Assembly (NCBI GenBank): GCA_002167345.2 | Contig: NHCZ02000003.1 | Coordinates: 1 to 44,978 of the forward strand | From: a bacterium TMED46 | GTDB taxonomy: Bacteria > Fidelibacterota > Marinisomatia > Marinisomatales > UBA1611 | Direction of reading: 5' to 3' | Length of the DNA stretch: 44,978 nucleotides | In this document: positions 24,896 through 33,953 of the stretch, in pieces | Numbering within the stretch: position 1 is the stretch's first letter | Layout: each line of letters starts with the position of its first letter | Translations under genes and position numbers: made by a program | Notes under the pieces: model-generated | What the model was told of the DNA's origin: nothing | Databases searched by the model: none | The model's input: only the letters and a program-made list of their open reading frames with translations

Positions 24896-25549
24896 ATGGA
24901 TTCTCAAAACTTAATGATCATTGACCCCGCATTAGAGGTTCCCGAAATAGAATCTTTTAATGGAATCGTTGCCAAGTCGCCTTTAAAGGTAACCTACCAC
25001 CTGCCTGCTCTACACTCTCCAGACTCTATGCATATAAAATTAAAAAATACCCGTGGTATAATCCTGATGGGTAGTGCTGCATCAGTAAATGACAAATACG
25101 AATGGATGAAGGATATTGAAAAAGTGATTCTTACGGCAATTGAAAAACAATTACCAATACTTGGTATTTGTTTTGGGCACCAATTCTTAGCTCATATCTT
25201 TGGTGGGAAAGTTGACTATCTATGGGATACTACAAAAAAGAGGGGTATCAGAAAGGTTCAAACTCTAGAAAATAATCTATTGGTTGAGCCCCAAGATGAC
25301 TTTTTGGTCTATTCTCATCAAGAGGGAGTAACGATATCTCCAAAAGATTTTGAAGTATCAGCCACAAGTGAAATGGTTAAGATCGAAGGTATGGTTCATA
25401 AGGAATTACCAATATGGAGTTTTCAACCTCATATTGAATCATCGAGGACATTTGCAACCAGGATCGGAGTAAACTCAAAGGACTTTGAAAAAACCAGGCC
25501 CTATAGCTCAGTATTACTTGAATCATTTTTAAATAATCTCAAATATTAA
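24896..25549 (+). CDS. Class I glutamine amidotransferase-like protein
   Basis: A stand-alone class I (triad) amidotransferase domain of 217 residues. The nucleophile elbow is ILGICFGHQFLAH with Cys92; the oxyanion-side strand is GIILMGSAAS (54-62). The catalytic His179 and Glu181 lie in SFQPHIESS. All triad residues are present, so it may hydrolyse glutamine or a gamma-glutamyl compound. It resembles the GMP synthase-like group of GATase1 proteins that act without a fused synthetase. It starts the rightward gene run and ends 4 bp before the D,D-peptidase gene. In a cell-wall context it might act on gamma-glutamyl peptides, but that is inference. Confidence 0.85.
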   Translation: MDSQNLMIIDPALEVPEIESFNGIVAKSPLKVTYHLPALHSPDSMHIKLKNTRGIILMGSAASVNDKYEWMKDIEKVILTAIEKQLPILGICFGHQFLAHIFGGKVDYLWDTTKKRGIRKVQTLENNLLVEPQDDFLVYSHQEGVTISPKDFEVSATSEMVKIEGMVHKELPIWSFQPHIESSRTFATRIGVNSKDFEKTRPYSSVLLESFLNNLKY

Positions 25550-25553
25550 CCCA

Positions 25554-26954
25554 ATGAAATTCATAAACATCATTTTAATAGTGTCTTTTTTCTTTTTTTC
25601 CTGTACTCCGCATTCAACACTAATGACAAATAAAGGAATTCCATCTGTAAAAGGTAAAATAAATAAACTTATTGCTGAATCTGATCTGGATGTATCATTA
25701 GGTATCAAGGTCATTTCTGTTGAAGATGATAAGACATTGTATGAACTCAATAGTAATAAATTATTTCTGCCAGCAAGTAATAATAAACTTTATACATGCG
25801 CAGCTGCTTTACATTATTTAGGTAGAGACCATATTTTCAAAACAACTATTCTAAAAAACAATAATGATCTTGTCTTAAAGGGTGGTGGAGACCCTGACCT
25901 TTCAATAGACCAACTTGATTCTCTTGCGCATACCACCGCAGAAATCGTTGAAGATGTTGATACATTATATCTGGATGCGACTCTTTTGGACTCAATGTAC
26001 TATGGGAAAGGATGGATGTGGGATGAAGGATCCTGGTGGTATGCAGCACCAATAGGAGCATTATCTGTTAATGATAATTGCATTGATTTTCATATAAAAC
26101 CAGGAAAGCTAGGAGGACCTGCTAGAATAGATCATTTTCCAAAAACTAAATATATATCTCAATCAAATAAAACGACCACAGTTGATAGCAATGCAGAGTT
26201 AAAAAAACTAAAAATCGAACGAGACTGGGTAGGAAAAACAAACCATTTTTCAATAACTGGTGAGATAGTAATTAGCGATAGTAGTGATACACTGCAAAGG
26301 AATATTCATGACCCAACTTTATTTACGGGTACTCTATTTAAAGAATCCCTAGCTAAATACGGAGTCCAAGTAGACCACATACAAAAAGGGACTAATGTCA
26401 ATCAGTCAGAAACTATAGCGACCCATTACTCAGACCCACTGATTGCTTCAGCTACAAACTTAATGAATGAGAGTGATAACCTTACAGCTGAATTACTTAT
26501 AAAAGTAATAGGAAGAAATAATCAAATTGAGGGGAATTGGAAAGATGGACTTGACAGTGTAAAGACATTACTTTCTGATTCTGCCGGTATTGATACATCT
26601 AGAATAAGATTAGTTGACGGCTCTGGTGTATCTAGGTACAACCTTACTAGCCCAGATCAATTGACAAGATTTTTAAAATGGTCATATAATAGTAAATATA
26701 AAGACGATTTCATCTCCACCCTGGCTTCAGGAGGCAATAAAGATGGAACCATGGAAAAAAGATTAGAAAAAGAGGGGAATCTTATCAGAGCAAAAACAGG
26801 CGGTCTATCAGGGGTGAGTAATTTGTCTGGATATATCTTCTCGCCAAAACATGGCCCCTTAGCATTCTCTATTCTGATAAGTGGTTATAAGGGTAGTTCT
26901 TACCAAGCTATTCAACTTCAGAACAAAATAGTTCAATTGTTTGCAAATGATTAA
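25554..26954 (+). CDS. dacB: D-alanyl-D-alanine carboxypeptidase/endopeptidase, PBP4 (S13)
   Basis: A 466-residue penicillin-binding protein of peptidase family S13, which removes the terminal D-Ala of murein peptides or cuts cross-links in the periplasm. The three active-site motifs are present: SxxK as SNNK (Ser75, Lys78), SxN as SDN in MNESDNLTAELL (near residue 306), and KTG in IRAKTGGLSGVSN (near residue 418). The inserted domain between the first two motifs, usual for S13, is present. The N-terminus MKFINIILIVSFFFFSC may be a lipoprotein signal (Cys17), though the lipobox is not classical. Its stop overlaps the LD-carboxypeptidase ATG by 8 bp. It is part of the rightward murein-peptide operon. 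Confidence 0.9.
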   Translation: MKFINIILIVSFFFFSCTPHSTLMTNKGIPSVKGKINKLIAESDLDVSLGIKVISVEDDKTLYELNSNKLFLPASNNKLYTCAAALHYLGRDHIFKTTILKNNNDLVLKGGGDPDLSIDQLDSLAHTTAEIVEDVDTLYLDATLLDSMYYGKGWMWDEGSWWYAAPIGALSVNDNCIDFHIKPGKLGGPARIDHFPKTKYISQSNKTTTVDSNAELKKLKIERDWVGKTNHFSITGEIVISDSSDTLQRNIHDPTLFTGTLFKESLAKYGVQVDHIQKGTNVNQSETIATHYSDPLIASATNLMNESDNLTAELLIKVIGRNNQIEGNWKDGLDSVKTLLSDSAGIDTSRIRLVDGSGVSRYNLTSPDQLTRFLKWSYNSKYKDDFISTLASGGNKDGTMEKRLEKEGNLIRAKTGGLSGVSNLSGYIFSPKHGPLAFSILISGYKGSSYQAIQLQNKIVQLFAND

Positions 26955-27885
26955 ACCAAGACAATTAAAGCAAAACTCAAAGATCGGTATTGTAAGTCCG
27001 TCTTACTGGTTAAATGTGGATGTCCTGAATAAAACAGCAAAATATTACTCTGATATGGGTTTTAGGATAAAAATTGGGCCAAGTAATAAATTGAAAAATG
27101 GACCATTTGCTGGAAGCCCAGAAGAACGTGCAGAAGATATTAATGCTATGTTTGCTGATCCATCTATAGATGCTATCTTTTGCGCTCGTGGTGGATATGG
27201 CTGTAATAAGGTATTACCACTGCTTGATTATGAACTTATTAAAGATAATCCAAAGATCTTTATGGGCTTTAGTGATATAACAGCATGTTTGAACTCAATT
27301 ACACAAAAGACAAAAATGGTCAGTTTCCATGGTCCGATGCTCGTAAGTAACAAAAATGGTATAATTGAGTTCAATATGAGGATCATGCAACAGGTACTAA
27401 GTGGTACTTCAGATATGATAATTGATACGCCAAAGGAAACACCTGCACATATTCTAAAATCAGGAGTTGGAAGAGGACCATTGTGGGGCGGAAATATGAC
27501 ACTACTGATCAATCGACTTGGAACTGAGGACAATATAAACACAGATGGCGTCATCCTATTCCTTGAGGATATCAATGAATATTTATATTCTTTTGAAAGA
27601 ATGCTCATACATATGAAAATTGCTGGCATGTTCGATAAAATAGCGGGACTAGTGTTTGGAGAATTAAAAGATCTTAAAGAAGAAGATATCCCTTTTGGTA
27701 AGTCATCAGATGAAATAATCATGGATATTTGCGGTGAATTAGAAATACCGATCGTGTCAAACTATCCTTGTGGGCATGGGAAATACCAAGCTACACTACC
27801 TATATCTATTCCAGCTGAATTAAATGCTAATGATCATAAACCCTATCTAACGATCCTTGAATCTGCCGTAAACAAAGATGAATAA
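26947..27885 (+). CDS. ldcA: LD-carboxypeptidase (muramoyltetrapeptide carboxypeptidase, S66)
   Basis: A 312-residue S66 serine peptidase, which removes the terminal D-Ala from murein tetrapeptides to give tripeptides for recycling. Family blocks are all visible: KIGIVSPSYW (12-21), CARGGYGCNKVLPLLDY (79-94), and the nucleophile Ser109 in FMGFSDIT. The catalytic Glu lies in LFLEDINEYLYSFERML near residue 206, and the His in YPCGHGKYQATLP near 279. There is no signal peptide, so it is probably cytoplasmic. I use the ATG at 26947, not the TTG two codons upstream. It overlaps dacB and precedes spmA by 4 bp. The combination with an NlpC/P60 enzyme recalls the B. subtilis ykfA-ykfC murein-peptide pair. 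Confidence 0.92.
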   Translation: MIKPRQLKQNSKIGIVSPSYWLNVDVLNKTAKYYSDMGFRIKIGPSNKLKNGPFAGSPEERAEDINAMFADPSIDAIFCARGGYGCNKVLPLLDYELIKDNPKIFMGFSDITACLNSITQKTKMVSFHGPMLVSNKNGIIEFNMRIMQQVLSGTSDMIIDTPKETPAHILKSGVGRGPLWGGNMTLLINRLGTEDNINTDGVILFLEDINEYLYSFERMLIHMKIAGMFDKIAGLVFGELKDLKEEDIPFGKSSDEIIMDICGELEIPIVSNYPCGHGKYQATLPISIPAELNANDHKPYLTILESAVNKDE

Positions 27886-27889
27886 TTAA

Positions 27890-28489
27890 ATGCTAAACTA
27901 TATTTGGTTCGGAATGATGTTTATTGCCGTTATTGTGGGGATTTTAACTGGCAATATTGATGCAGTGACTCAGGCTGCGATCGATATGGCAAAGACAGCT
28001 GTTGAAATTGCCATTGGTCTTATTGGGATCATGGCTCTATGGCTTGGCACAATGAAGATCGCAGAAGAGTCAGGTCTGATACGAATTATTGCACGGGCCA
28101 TTCGTCCGATCACGATCAGGCTATTCCCAGATGTGCCTGAAGACCACCCTGCTATTGGTTCGATTATATTGAATATGGCAGCAAACTTACTTGGTCTTGG
28201 CAATGCAGCAACACCTTTAGGACTTAAAGCCATGGAGGAGTTACAAGAATTAAATCCAGAGAAAGATACTGCTACAAATGCGATGTGTACTTTCTTAGCG
28301 ATCAATACATCCAGTGTTCAACTTATATTGCCCGCTACCGTTGTTGCACTTATGGGTGCAGCAGCGAATCAGATATTTATTACTACCATCCTTGCTACAG
28401 GTTTATCAACCATTACAGCAATTATTACTGTTAGGTTTTTAGAAAAATTTAAACGTTTTGAAATGCCAACAAGGAACGAACATGATTGA
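27890..28489 (+). CDS. spmA: SpmA-like nucleoside-recognition (Gate) membrane protein
   Basis: A 199-residue integral membrane protein with about four or five membrane segments. The pattern matches spore maturation protein A: a VEIAIGLIGIMALWLGTMKI segment, ARAIRPITIRLFPDVPEDHPA, NMAANLLGLGNAATPLGLKAM, and FLAINTSSVQLILPATVVAL. Despite the name, SpmA/SpmB pairs are widespread in non-sporing bacteria, often next to murein peptidases. They may form a transporter, but the substrate is unproven. It overlaps the SpmB-VanX fusion by 8 bp and is clearly coupled to it. It lies in the run dacB-ldcA-spmA-spmB/vanX-NlpC. Confidence 0.9.
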   Translation: MLNYIWFGMMFIAVIVGILTGNIDAVTQAAIDMAKTAVEIAIGLIGIMALWLGTMKIAEESGLIRIIARAIRPITIRLFPDVPEDHPAIGSIILNMAANLLGLGNAATPLGLKAMEELQELNPEKDTATNAMCTFLAINTSSVQLILPATVVALMGAAANQIFITTILATGLSTITAIITVRFLEKFKRFEMPTRNEHD

Positions 28490-29645
28490 TAATATTGTGA
28501 TATTCACAAACGAACTTTCTAGGTATATCATTCCTTTAATGTTGGTCATGATACCATTTTATGGTCTTGTTTTTAAGAAAGTAAAGGTATATGAATCATT
28601 TGTTGAGGGTGCAAAGGATGGTTTTGATATAGCAGTACGAATTATTCCATATTTGGTGGCGATATTGGTGGCAATTGGTATGTTCAGAGCTTCTGGTGCC
28701 TTAGAAATTTTATTAACTACAATGGCTCCTTTATTACAATACATAGGTTTCCCTCCTGAGAACCTTCCTCTAGCCCTAATGCGTCCTCTTTCTGGTAGTG
28801 GGTCCCTTGGACTTTTGACAGACCTGATCAATGAACATGGACCGGATTCTTTGATAGCAAAGATCGGAGCCACTATGTTTGGATCAACTGAAACAACATT
28901 TTATGTGCTCGCAGTTTATTTTGGATCTGTAGGTATTAGAAAGACCAGGCATGCACTTGCAGCCGGTTTGATCGCAGATCTAGTTGGAGTATTGAGTGCC
29001 GTTTTCTTCTGCCAATTATTCTTTGCTCAGTCAATCGCTTCCTCAATCCATGATCATGAAATTGAGGTTGTAAATATTCAGGAACTTGATCCAACCATAA
29101 TGGTCGATCTTAGATATTCATCAAAAAATAATTTTCTAAAAAAGGATATATATGGGGATCTTGAAGAGTGTTTTTTAAGAAAAGAACCAGCCGAAATGCT
29201 TTGCCTTGCAAATAAACACTTAAAAGAATCTCACCCAGAACTGCGGTTACTTGTTTTTGATGGTTTGCGAACCCGGAGTGTCCAAAAGAAACTTTGGGAT
29301 GCACTAGATACTATTCCTTTAAGTGAGCGTACGCAATTTGTTGCTAATCCGAAAAAAGGATCGATACATAATTATGGCGCAGCAGTAGACCTCACCCTAT
29401 CCTTAGAAAATGGTCTAGAACTTGATATGGGAACAAATTATGATCATTTTGGAGAGCTAGCATTTCCAGCACTAGAAGATTCTCTTTTAGCTCTTGGGAG
29501 GTTGACAGATAAGCAGATAGGAAATAGAAGAATATTACGTGAGGTAATGACAAAAGCTGGTTTTTCTACAATAGATTCTGAGTGGTGGCACTTTGATGCA
29601 TTCTCATATAATGAAACCAAAAATAAGTATAAGATCGTAGAATGA
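28482..29645 (+). CDS. SpmB fused to VanX-type D-Ala-D-Ala dipeptidase
   Basis: A 387-residue fusion. Residues 1 to about 185 are SpmB: YGLVFKKVKVYESFVEGAKDGF, MRPLSGSGSLGLLTDLI and FGSTETTFYVLAVYFGSVGIRKTRHAL, with a last helix ending near VFFCQLFFAQ. Residues about 190-387 are an M15D D-alanyl-D-alanine dipeptidase: VDLRYSSKNNF, FDGLRTRSVQKKLWD, the zinc motif SIHNYGAAVDLTL (His296, Asp303) and EWWHFD (catalytic Glu367, zinc ligand His370). All VanX catalytic residues are present. The topology after the last SpmB helix decides whether the peptidase is periplasmic; this is not resolved here. I chose the ATG at 28482 where SpmB homology starts, overlapping spmA by 8 bp. D-Ala-D-Ala released by neighbouring peptidases is the natural substrate. 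Confidence 0.88.
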   Translation: MIDNIVIFTNELSRYIIPLMLVMIPFYGLVFKKVKVYESFVEGAKDGFDIAVRIIPYLVAILVAIGMFRASGALEILLTTMAPLLQYIGFPPENLPLALMRPLSGSGSLGLLTDLINEHGPDSLIAKIGATMFGSTETTFYVLAVYFGSVGIRKTRHALAAGLIADLVGVLSAVFFCQLFFAQSIASSIHDHEIEVVNIQELDPTIMVDLRYSSKNNFLKKDIYGDLEECFLRKEPAEMLCLANKHLKESHPELRLLVFDGLRTRSVQKKLWDALDTIPLSERTQFVANPKKGSIHNYGAAVDLTLSLENGLELDMGTNYDHFGELAFPALEDSLLALGRLTDKQIGNRRILREVMTKAGFSTIDSEWWHFDAFSYNETKNKYKIVE

Positions 29646-29649
29646 CCTT

Positions 29650-30798
29650 ATGAATAGAATACGTATTCAAACACACTTTTGGAGTATTGTACTTTTTTTA
29701 CCAATGATTTTTATTACTCTTAATTGCTTCAACCATACTAAACGTATATCCAATTTTGATTCAAGAAAAGATCAAATAAGAAAAAAATATATAAATGATG
29801 GTTCATTGGCCGTCTTTTCAGCAAATATTGATAAGATCGATAATATATGGATCATTAAAGGCGAGACCACTGATCCAACTGCATATCAAAGTATTTTAAG
29901 ATTAAAAGATTCCTTATTTAAGAATAATAACGTAAAAAATAATTTTGTATTACTGCCCGACCCAGCTCTAAATGATAAAGTTTTTGGAATTGTGAACGTA
30001 AGCGTTACTCCAATGAGAGAAGAACCAAGACATTCAAGTCAAATGGTCGATCAGGCAATTATGGGGAATGTTGTTAGGTTACTCAAAAATGATAATGGAT
30101 GGTATCTAGTCCAAACGCATTATGATTATGTAGGTTGGATAAATAAGTCAGGTCTTTTTGTCACTAATGAATCAGGTAAAAATAACTGGCAAGAAAAAGC
30201 AGATAAATCTTTTACTGGTTTGCAAAACCTCATTCGTTCAGAACCAGATAATAATAGCTTGCCAGTATCAGACATTGTATTGAATAATATTGTTATCAGT
30301 GAAACGTATGATAATGATTGGTCGCTGATACATTTACCTGATGGACGAAAGGGCTATCTCAAAAGCAAATCCCTGAGATATTTTAATACAAAAAATCAAA
30401 ATAATATTTACCCTGGTAATATCATTTCGGACGCTAAAAGAATGATGGGAACCCCATATCTTTGGGGAGGGAATTCTACAAAAGGAAATGACTGTTCAGG
30501 GTTCACTCAAACAGTTTTCAAAGCAAATAATATTCAGATTCCAAGGGATGCTAGGCAGCAAGCACTGATTGGGACCCCTATACTTCCATCTAAGGATTGG
30601 TCAAACATTTTACCAGGTGATCTGCTATTTTTTGGAAGGGGAAATAGAGTAACCCATGTTGGTATAAGTCTGGGTCAAAAGGATTTTATAGATCAAGGTG
30701 GTAAAGTGGGCATCAACTCACTTGATAAAGTGTCTCCAGAATTCAATAAGGGAAGATTAGAGTCATTTCTCTTTATAAGACGTATTCTAAATCAATAG
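29650..30798 (+). CDS. SH3-NlpC/P60 gamma-D-glutamyl murein endopeptidase
   Basis: A 382-residue exported cysteine peptidase. After an N-terminal hydrophobic segment (about residues 10-26) come two bacterial SH3-like domains (about 111-172, with VSVTPMREEPRHSS and GWYLVQTHYDYVGWI; and about 200-243, with DNDWSLIHLPDGRKGYL). The C-terminal NlpC/P60 domain has GTPYLWGGNSTKGNDCSGF with Cys282 as nucleophile, then PGDLLFFGRGNRVTHVGI with His336. This matches YkfC/gamma-D-glutamyl-L-diamino acid endopeptidases that trim murein tripeptides made by LdcA. It ends the rightward operon, 4 bp after the SpmB-VanX fusion, and converges with the cytochrome lipoprotein gene. Confidence 0.9.
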   Translation: MNRIRIQTHFWSIVLFLPMIFITLNCFNHTKRISNFDSRKDQIRKKYINDGSLAVFSANIDKIDNIWIIKGETTDPTAYQSILRLKDSLFKNNNVKNNFVLLPDPALNDKVFGIVNVSVTPMREEPRHSSQMVDQAIMGNVVRLLKNDNGWYLVQTHYDYVGWINKSGLFVTNESGKNNWQEKADKSFTGLQNLIRSEPDNNSLPVSDIVLNNIVISETYDNDWSLIHLPDGRKGYLKSKSLRYFNTKNQNNIYPGNIISDAKRMMGTPYLWGGNSTKGNDCSGFTQTVFKANNIQIPRDARQQALIGTPILPSKDWSNILPGDLLFFGRGNRVTHVGISLGQKDFIDQGGKVGINSLDKVSPEFNKGRLESFLFIRRILNQ

Positions 30799-30815
30799 AA
30801 TTAAATAATTCTATC

Positions 30816-31247
30816 TCATTCTAAACACCCAAAATGGATCCAATCATAAATCAATTGGAGCTTTTCAGGCTTATCATCAAAAAAGTTCAGATCATCTTGA
30901 GGCATTCTTTCACCTTCAGTATGTTCTCCAGAACACTTGGTGTATAATAGACTCTGTTCTGGTTCAAATGGTACAACAATGGGACCATGCTGACTGCCTA
31001 ACATTGTGTTCTCGTAAGTATCCAAGTTAAGAGCGTAAAAGCTATATTCGGGTTCACTATGACAGTGATAACATCTATTTTCAAAAAGGGTAGTCAGGTC
31101 TCCAAATCGAACTGTATCAACAACAGCGATTGTGTCCTGATCCTGATCACTATTTGCTATTTTTTCATTATCTTCGCATGAAATAATAAAAACTGTTGAT
31201 AGCACGCTGAAAATAAATAATAAAATAGGTGGTATATTCTTTTTCAT
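30816..31247 (-). CDS. Monoheme cytochrome c-like lipoprotein
   Basis: A 143-residue lipoprotein with signal MKKNIPPILLFIFSVLSTVFIISC (described by its end IISC, Cys24). One CxxCH site, CYHCH (59-63), follows. The surrounding pattern LFENRCYHCHSEPEYSF, then LNLDTYENTMLGSQHGP, a CSGEHTEGERMPQDD segment and LIYDWIHFGC is that of planctomycete-type cytochrome C (PSCyt1-like) domains, with Met in RMPQ as probable ligand. Such proteins often sit beside sugar or murein enzymes, but their role is unclear. It is the last gene of the leftward operon, 21 bp after the symporter-hydrolase gene. Confidence 0.82.
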   Translation of the reverse strand: MKKNIPPILLFIFSVLSTVFIISCEDNEKIANSDQDQDTIAVVDTVRFGDLTTLFENRCYHCHSEPEYSFYALNLDTYENTMLGSQHGPIVVPFEPEQSLLYTKCSGEHTEGERMPQDDLNFFDDKPEKLQLIYDWIHFGCLE

Positions 31248-31268
31248 AAAATATTCAAAATCATTGAG

Positions 31269-33899
31269 TTATAATGATTCAAGTTTGCTTAAATAAGTGA
31301 AGTCTGGTGCAAACTCTTTATTCCTTTCCAATTCATATTCATAAACAGCCTTGCCTAAATCAGCCAAAAATGGAATGGTAAGGGAATCATAATCATATGA
31401 ATCATCATTTAATATTCCATTACTATTCCCATACACAACTGCGCTTAGAAAAAATTCAATCTTGTTCTCGATATCCACAATATATGCATTATCTAAAAGA
31501 AAACCATATGCCAATCCTGATTTATTAAATATACTTACTTGATTAGGTATCGCTTTTCTACTATTGCCATATAAAAAGAACTTACAATAACTATCATAAT
31601 AGCTTTCATCATACCTTGGGGACTCACTCTCTCTTGGTAGAGCTGACATCTTATCTCTGATAAAGTCATAATCTGATCTTGTAAGGTTGAGTTGGGTTTT
31701 TGAGTTTGATATCTCAGGAAACATAAGTTTGATTAAAAAGTGATGTTGATCAAGCAAGTTCATGAAATTCTTATTAGAAAAATCCATGGATCTGTCGAAT
31801 TTTTTACTCTTAAAATAATGAGAATCACCAATCAAATAATCATTGAAAGGGATGTCAAGATGCAGTTCTGAAATTTGCCTGGGTTGTTCATAAACCATTA
31901 AGGAATCTTTATAGAATTGAAATCCATTTGTATATCTATTTTCATTAATTGAGAGCTGTAAATTGAGTCTGTGTTTTATTCGTGTTTGTATATGACCAAG
32001 TTCCCAGAGTCGTCGATTAATATGTTCACGTCCTAGGAATTCATAAAGTCTGTTATATGATTCGTTATCTGATACAATGAGCAATTTATGTATATAATGA
32101 CCTATGGTTGCATAACCATCCTCTGATGACGAGTCGTTTATAACACCAGTTAATTTATCTGGTCCTGGTAAAATATTAAGGTGCGTATCTTTATCTATAT
32201 TCTCTATTGTATTCAGTTTTTCAAGTGCGAGAGCCGCTATGGGTAATTTGATCGTACTCGCGGGATAGAAATAACTGTTAGGATTGAATCCGAATGTATG
32301 CTCAGTAAATTTTGGAAGGTTATTGATATCTCTATCTATTTGTGTATAGATAATTTGAGCTCTATATCTTTCAGGCTGAGTTATAATAGTATGATATTTT
32401 GCATCAAGCTTATGTAGTAGGTCTGTTAGTATCTTGGAATCTATAGATTTGTCATGCTCTACTGAAGATTTGAAAAATGAAATGGTTCCTAGGGCTAAAG
32501 TAATTGTAAGAATGAAGAAAATAAAAGTTCTGGAGTAAAGATTTTTAATAAAAAGATCGATAAAAATAGTAACACATATATTCACCACCACTGATATCAT
32601 TATGAACCAGGTCCAGGCCAAACCCACTTGCTTTAAATAAAAGACTATCAAAAAGCTCGATATCAATCCAGTGATTAAACTTATTGAGTTGAACTTTCTA
32701 TTTATCTTGGTCAATAAAAATAACCCAAGTAGACCGCCATATGTAAAGGATGCGATCTGAAGACCAATAATTACTATTGCCGAATCACTCTCATCAAAAA
32801 TAAGTGCAATGCTTATAAGAACTGATGCCCAGAATAAACTGACGATTCTTGACGTTTTTATTGATGACCTTCCGCCAAACCAATCGACAATGGTTGAAGA
32901 TGCCAAAGAATTGATAGAAGAGCTAAGAGTTGACATGGCTGCCGAAAATATACCAGCAAGTAATAATCCGCGGAGACCTATCGGCAAATGATCTACGATA
33001 AAACTAGAGAATTCTCTATCTTTTTGTAAAGGTATACCATCAAAAAAATGGAATATAAGTGAGCCAGCTAGTAAGAATATTCCAAATTGAAGCATGACAA
33101 ATATGCCACTTCCGATCATGGCTTTTTGTCCTGACCTTAGATCTTTTGTTCCTAGAACCCTCTGAACCATCATATGGTCAACACCATGTGATGAAAAAGA
33201 AAGGAACATACCTCCAATCACTGCACTTATGAAAAAATAGGGGTCTTTGAATAATTCACCAGAAAAATTAAAGATCTTTGTTTTTTCAGCTCCATTTAGG
33301 TCTGAGATGATAGCTAAGGCAGAATTATCTGAATGAAGGAGAATATATATAATGGAAATCAGACCTCCCAAAAGATACAGGATAAATTGAAAACTATCTA
33401 CCCATACAATTGTCCTGATACCTCCCAGTGCTGAATAAATCAGCGTTACAACTCCAATTAAAAGAACTGCAACAGGAAGTGACCACCCTGTAACAACTTG
33501 TACAATTACTGCCGTAGCTAAAAATCTGATGCCATCCGCAAGAATACGCGTCAAAAGGAAAACGCCTGATGCTATTTTTTGGATATCCTTATCAAACCTT
33601 TCTCCTAATATCTCATAAATAGATGTAATACCTGATGAAAAATATTTTGGAAGAAAAAAGATAGATACGAGTATCCTGCCTAAGATATATCCAAATGCTA
33701 GTTGCAGAAAGAACCAATTTCCTCGGTAAGCAATACCGGGGATACTGATGAAGGTAAGTACTGATGTTTCTGTTGCAACAATAGAAAACATGGCAACGAC
33801 CCAAGGTAGACTTTTATTACCTAAGAAGTAATCTGATGTTGTCTTATTTTGAAGACTCTGGTACCACCCAAAACCAATAAGCCCTGCTAAAAAAATCAA
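31269..33899 (-). CDS. Sodium/solute symporter fused to beta-lactamase-fold serine hydrolase
   Basis: An 876-residue fusion. Residues 1 to about 475 form a sodium/solute symporter (SSS family) with about 12-13 membrane helices. SDYFLGNKSLPW near 22, YSALGGIRTIVWVDSFQ (155-171) and AAMSTLSSSINSLASSTIVDW (320-340) are family signatures. Residues about 485-876 form a class A beta-lactamase-like domain with SxxK as STIK (Ser548, Lys551), SDN (610-612) and KSG in NKSGLAYGFLLD. All catalytic motifs of a serine transpeptidase/lactamase-type hydrolase are present. The start is uncertain. The TTG at 33899 shortens the first helix; an ATT at 33924-33926 with AGGAG just upstream would give a full first helix (HWVDSLIILIFLAGL). 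It lies between the T9SS amidase and cytochrome genes in one operon. The substrate is likely a sugar or murein fragment by context only. Confidence 0.87.
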   Translation of the reverse strand: MIFLAGLIGFGWYQSLQNKTTSDYFLGNKSLPWVVAMFSIVATETSVLTFISIPGIAYRGNWFFLQLAFGYILGRILVSIFFLPKYFSSGITSIYEILGERFDKDIQKIASGVFLLTRILADGIRFLATAVIVQVVTGWSLPVAVLLIGVVTLIYSALGGIRTIVWVDSFQFILYLLGGLISIIYILLHSDNSALAIISDLNGAEKTKIFNFSGELFKDPYFFISAVIGGMFLSFSSHGVDHMMVQRVLGTKDLRSGQKAMIGSGIFVMLQFGIFLLAGSLIFHFFDGIPLQKDREFSSFIVDHLPIGLRGLLLAGIFSAAMSTLSSSINSLASSTIVDWFGGRSSIKTSRIVSLFWASVLISIALIFDESDSAIVIIGLQIASFTYGGLLGLFLLTKINRKFNSISLITGLISSFLIVFYLKQVGLAWTWFIMISVVVNICVTIFIDLFIKNLYSRTFIFFILTITLALGTISFFKSSVEHDKSIDSKILTDLLHKLDAKYHTIITQPERYRAQIIYTQIDRDINNLPKFTEHTFGFNPNSYFYPASTIKLPIAALALEKLNTIENIDKDTHLNILPGPDKLTGVINDSSSEDGYATIGHYIHKLLIVSDNESYNRLYEFLGREHINRRLWELGHIQTRIKHRLNLQLSINENRYTNGFQFYKDSLMVYEQPRQISELHLDIPFNDYLIGDSHYFKSKKFDRSMDFSNKNFMNLLDQHHFLIKLMFPEISNSKTQLNLTRSDYDFIRDKMSALPRESESPRYDESYYDSYCKFFLYGNSRKAIPNQVSIFNKSGLAYGFLLDNAYIVDIENKIEFFLSAVVYGNSNGILNDDSYDYDSLTIPFLADLGKAVYEYELERNKEFAPDFTYLSKLESL

Positions 33900-33953
33900 T
33901 ATTATTAAACTATCTACCCAGTGAATAACCTACTCCTATTTTTCAGTATCTAG

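Noticed and set aside
27228-27722. 164-codon open frame on the - strand
   Set aside because: It lies opposite ldcA, whose catalytic motifs are complete; the antisense protein is Ser/Ile/Leu-rich shadow sequence.
28559-28873. 104-codon open frame on the - strand
   Set aside because: It is antisense to the SpmB part of the fusion and has no ribosome site or domain.
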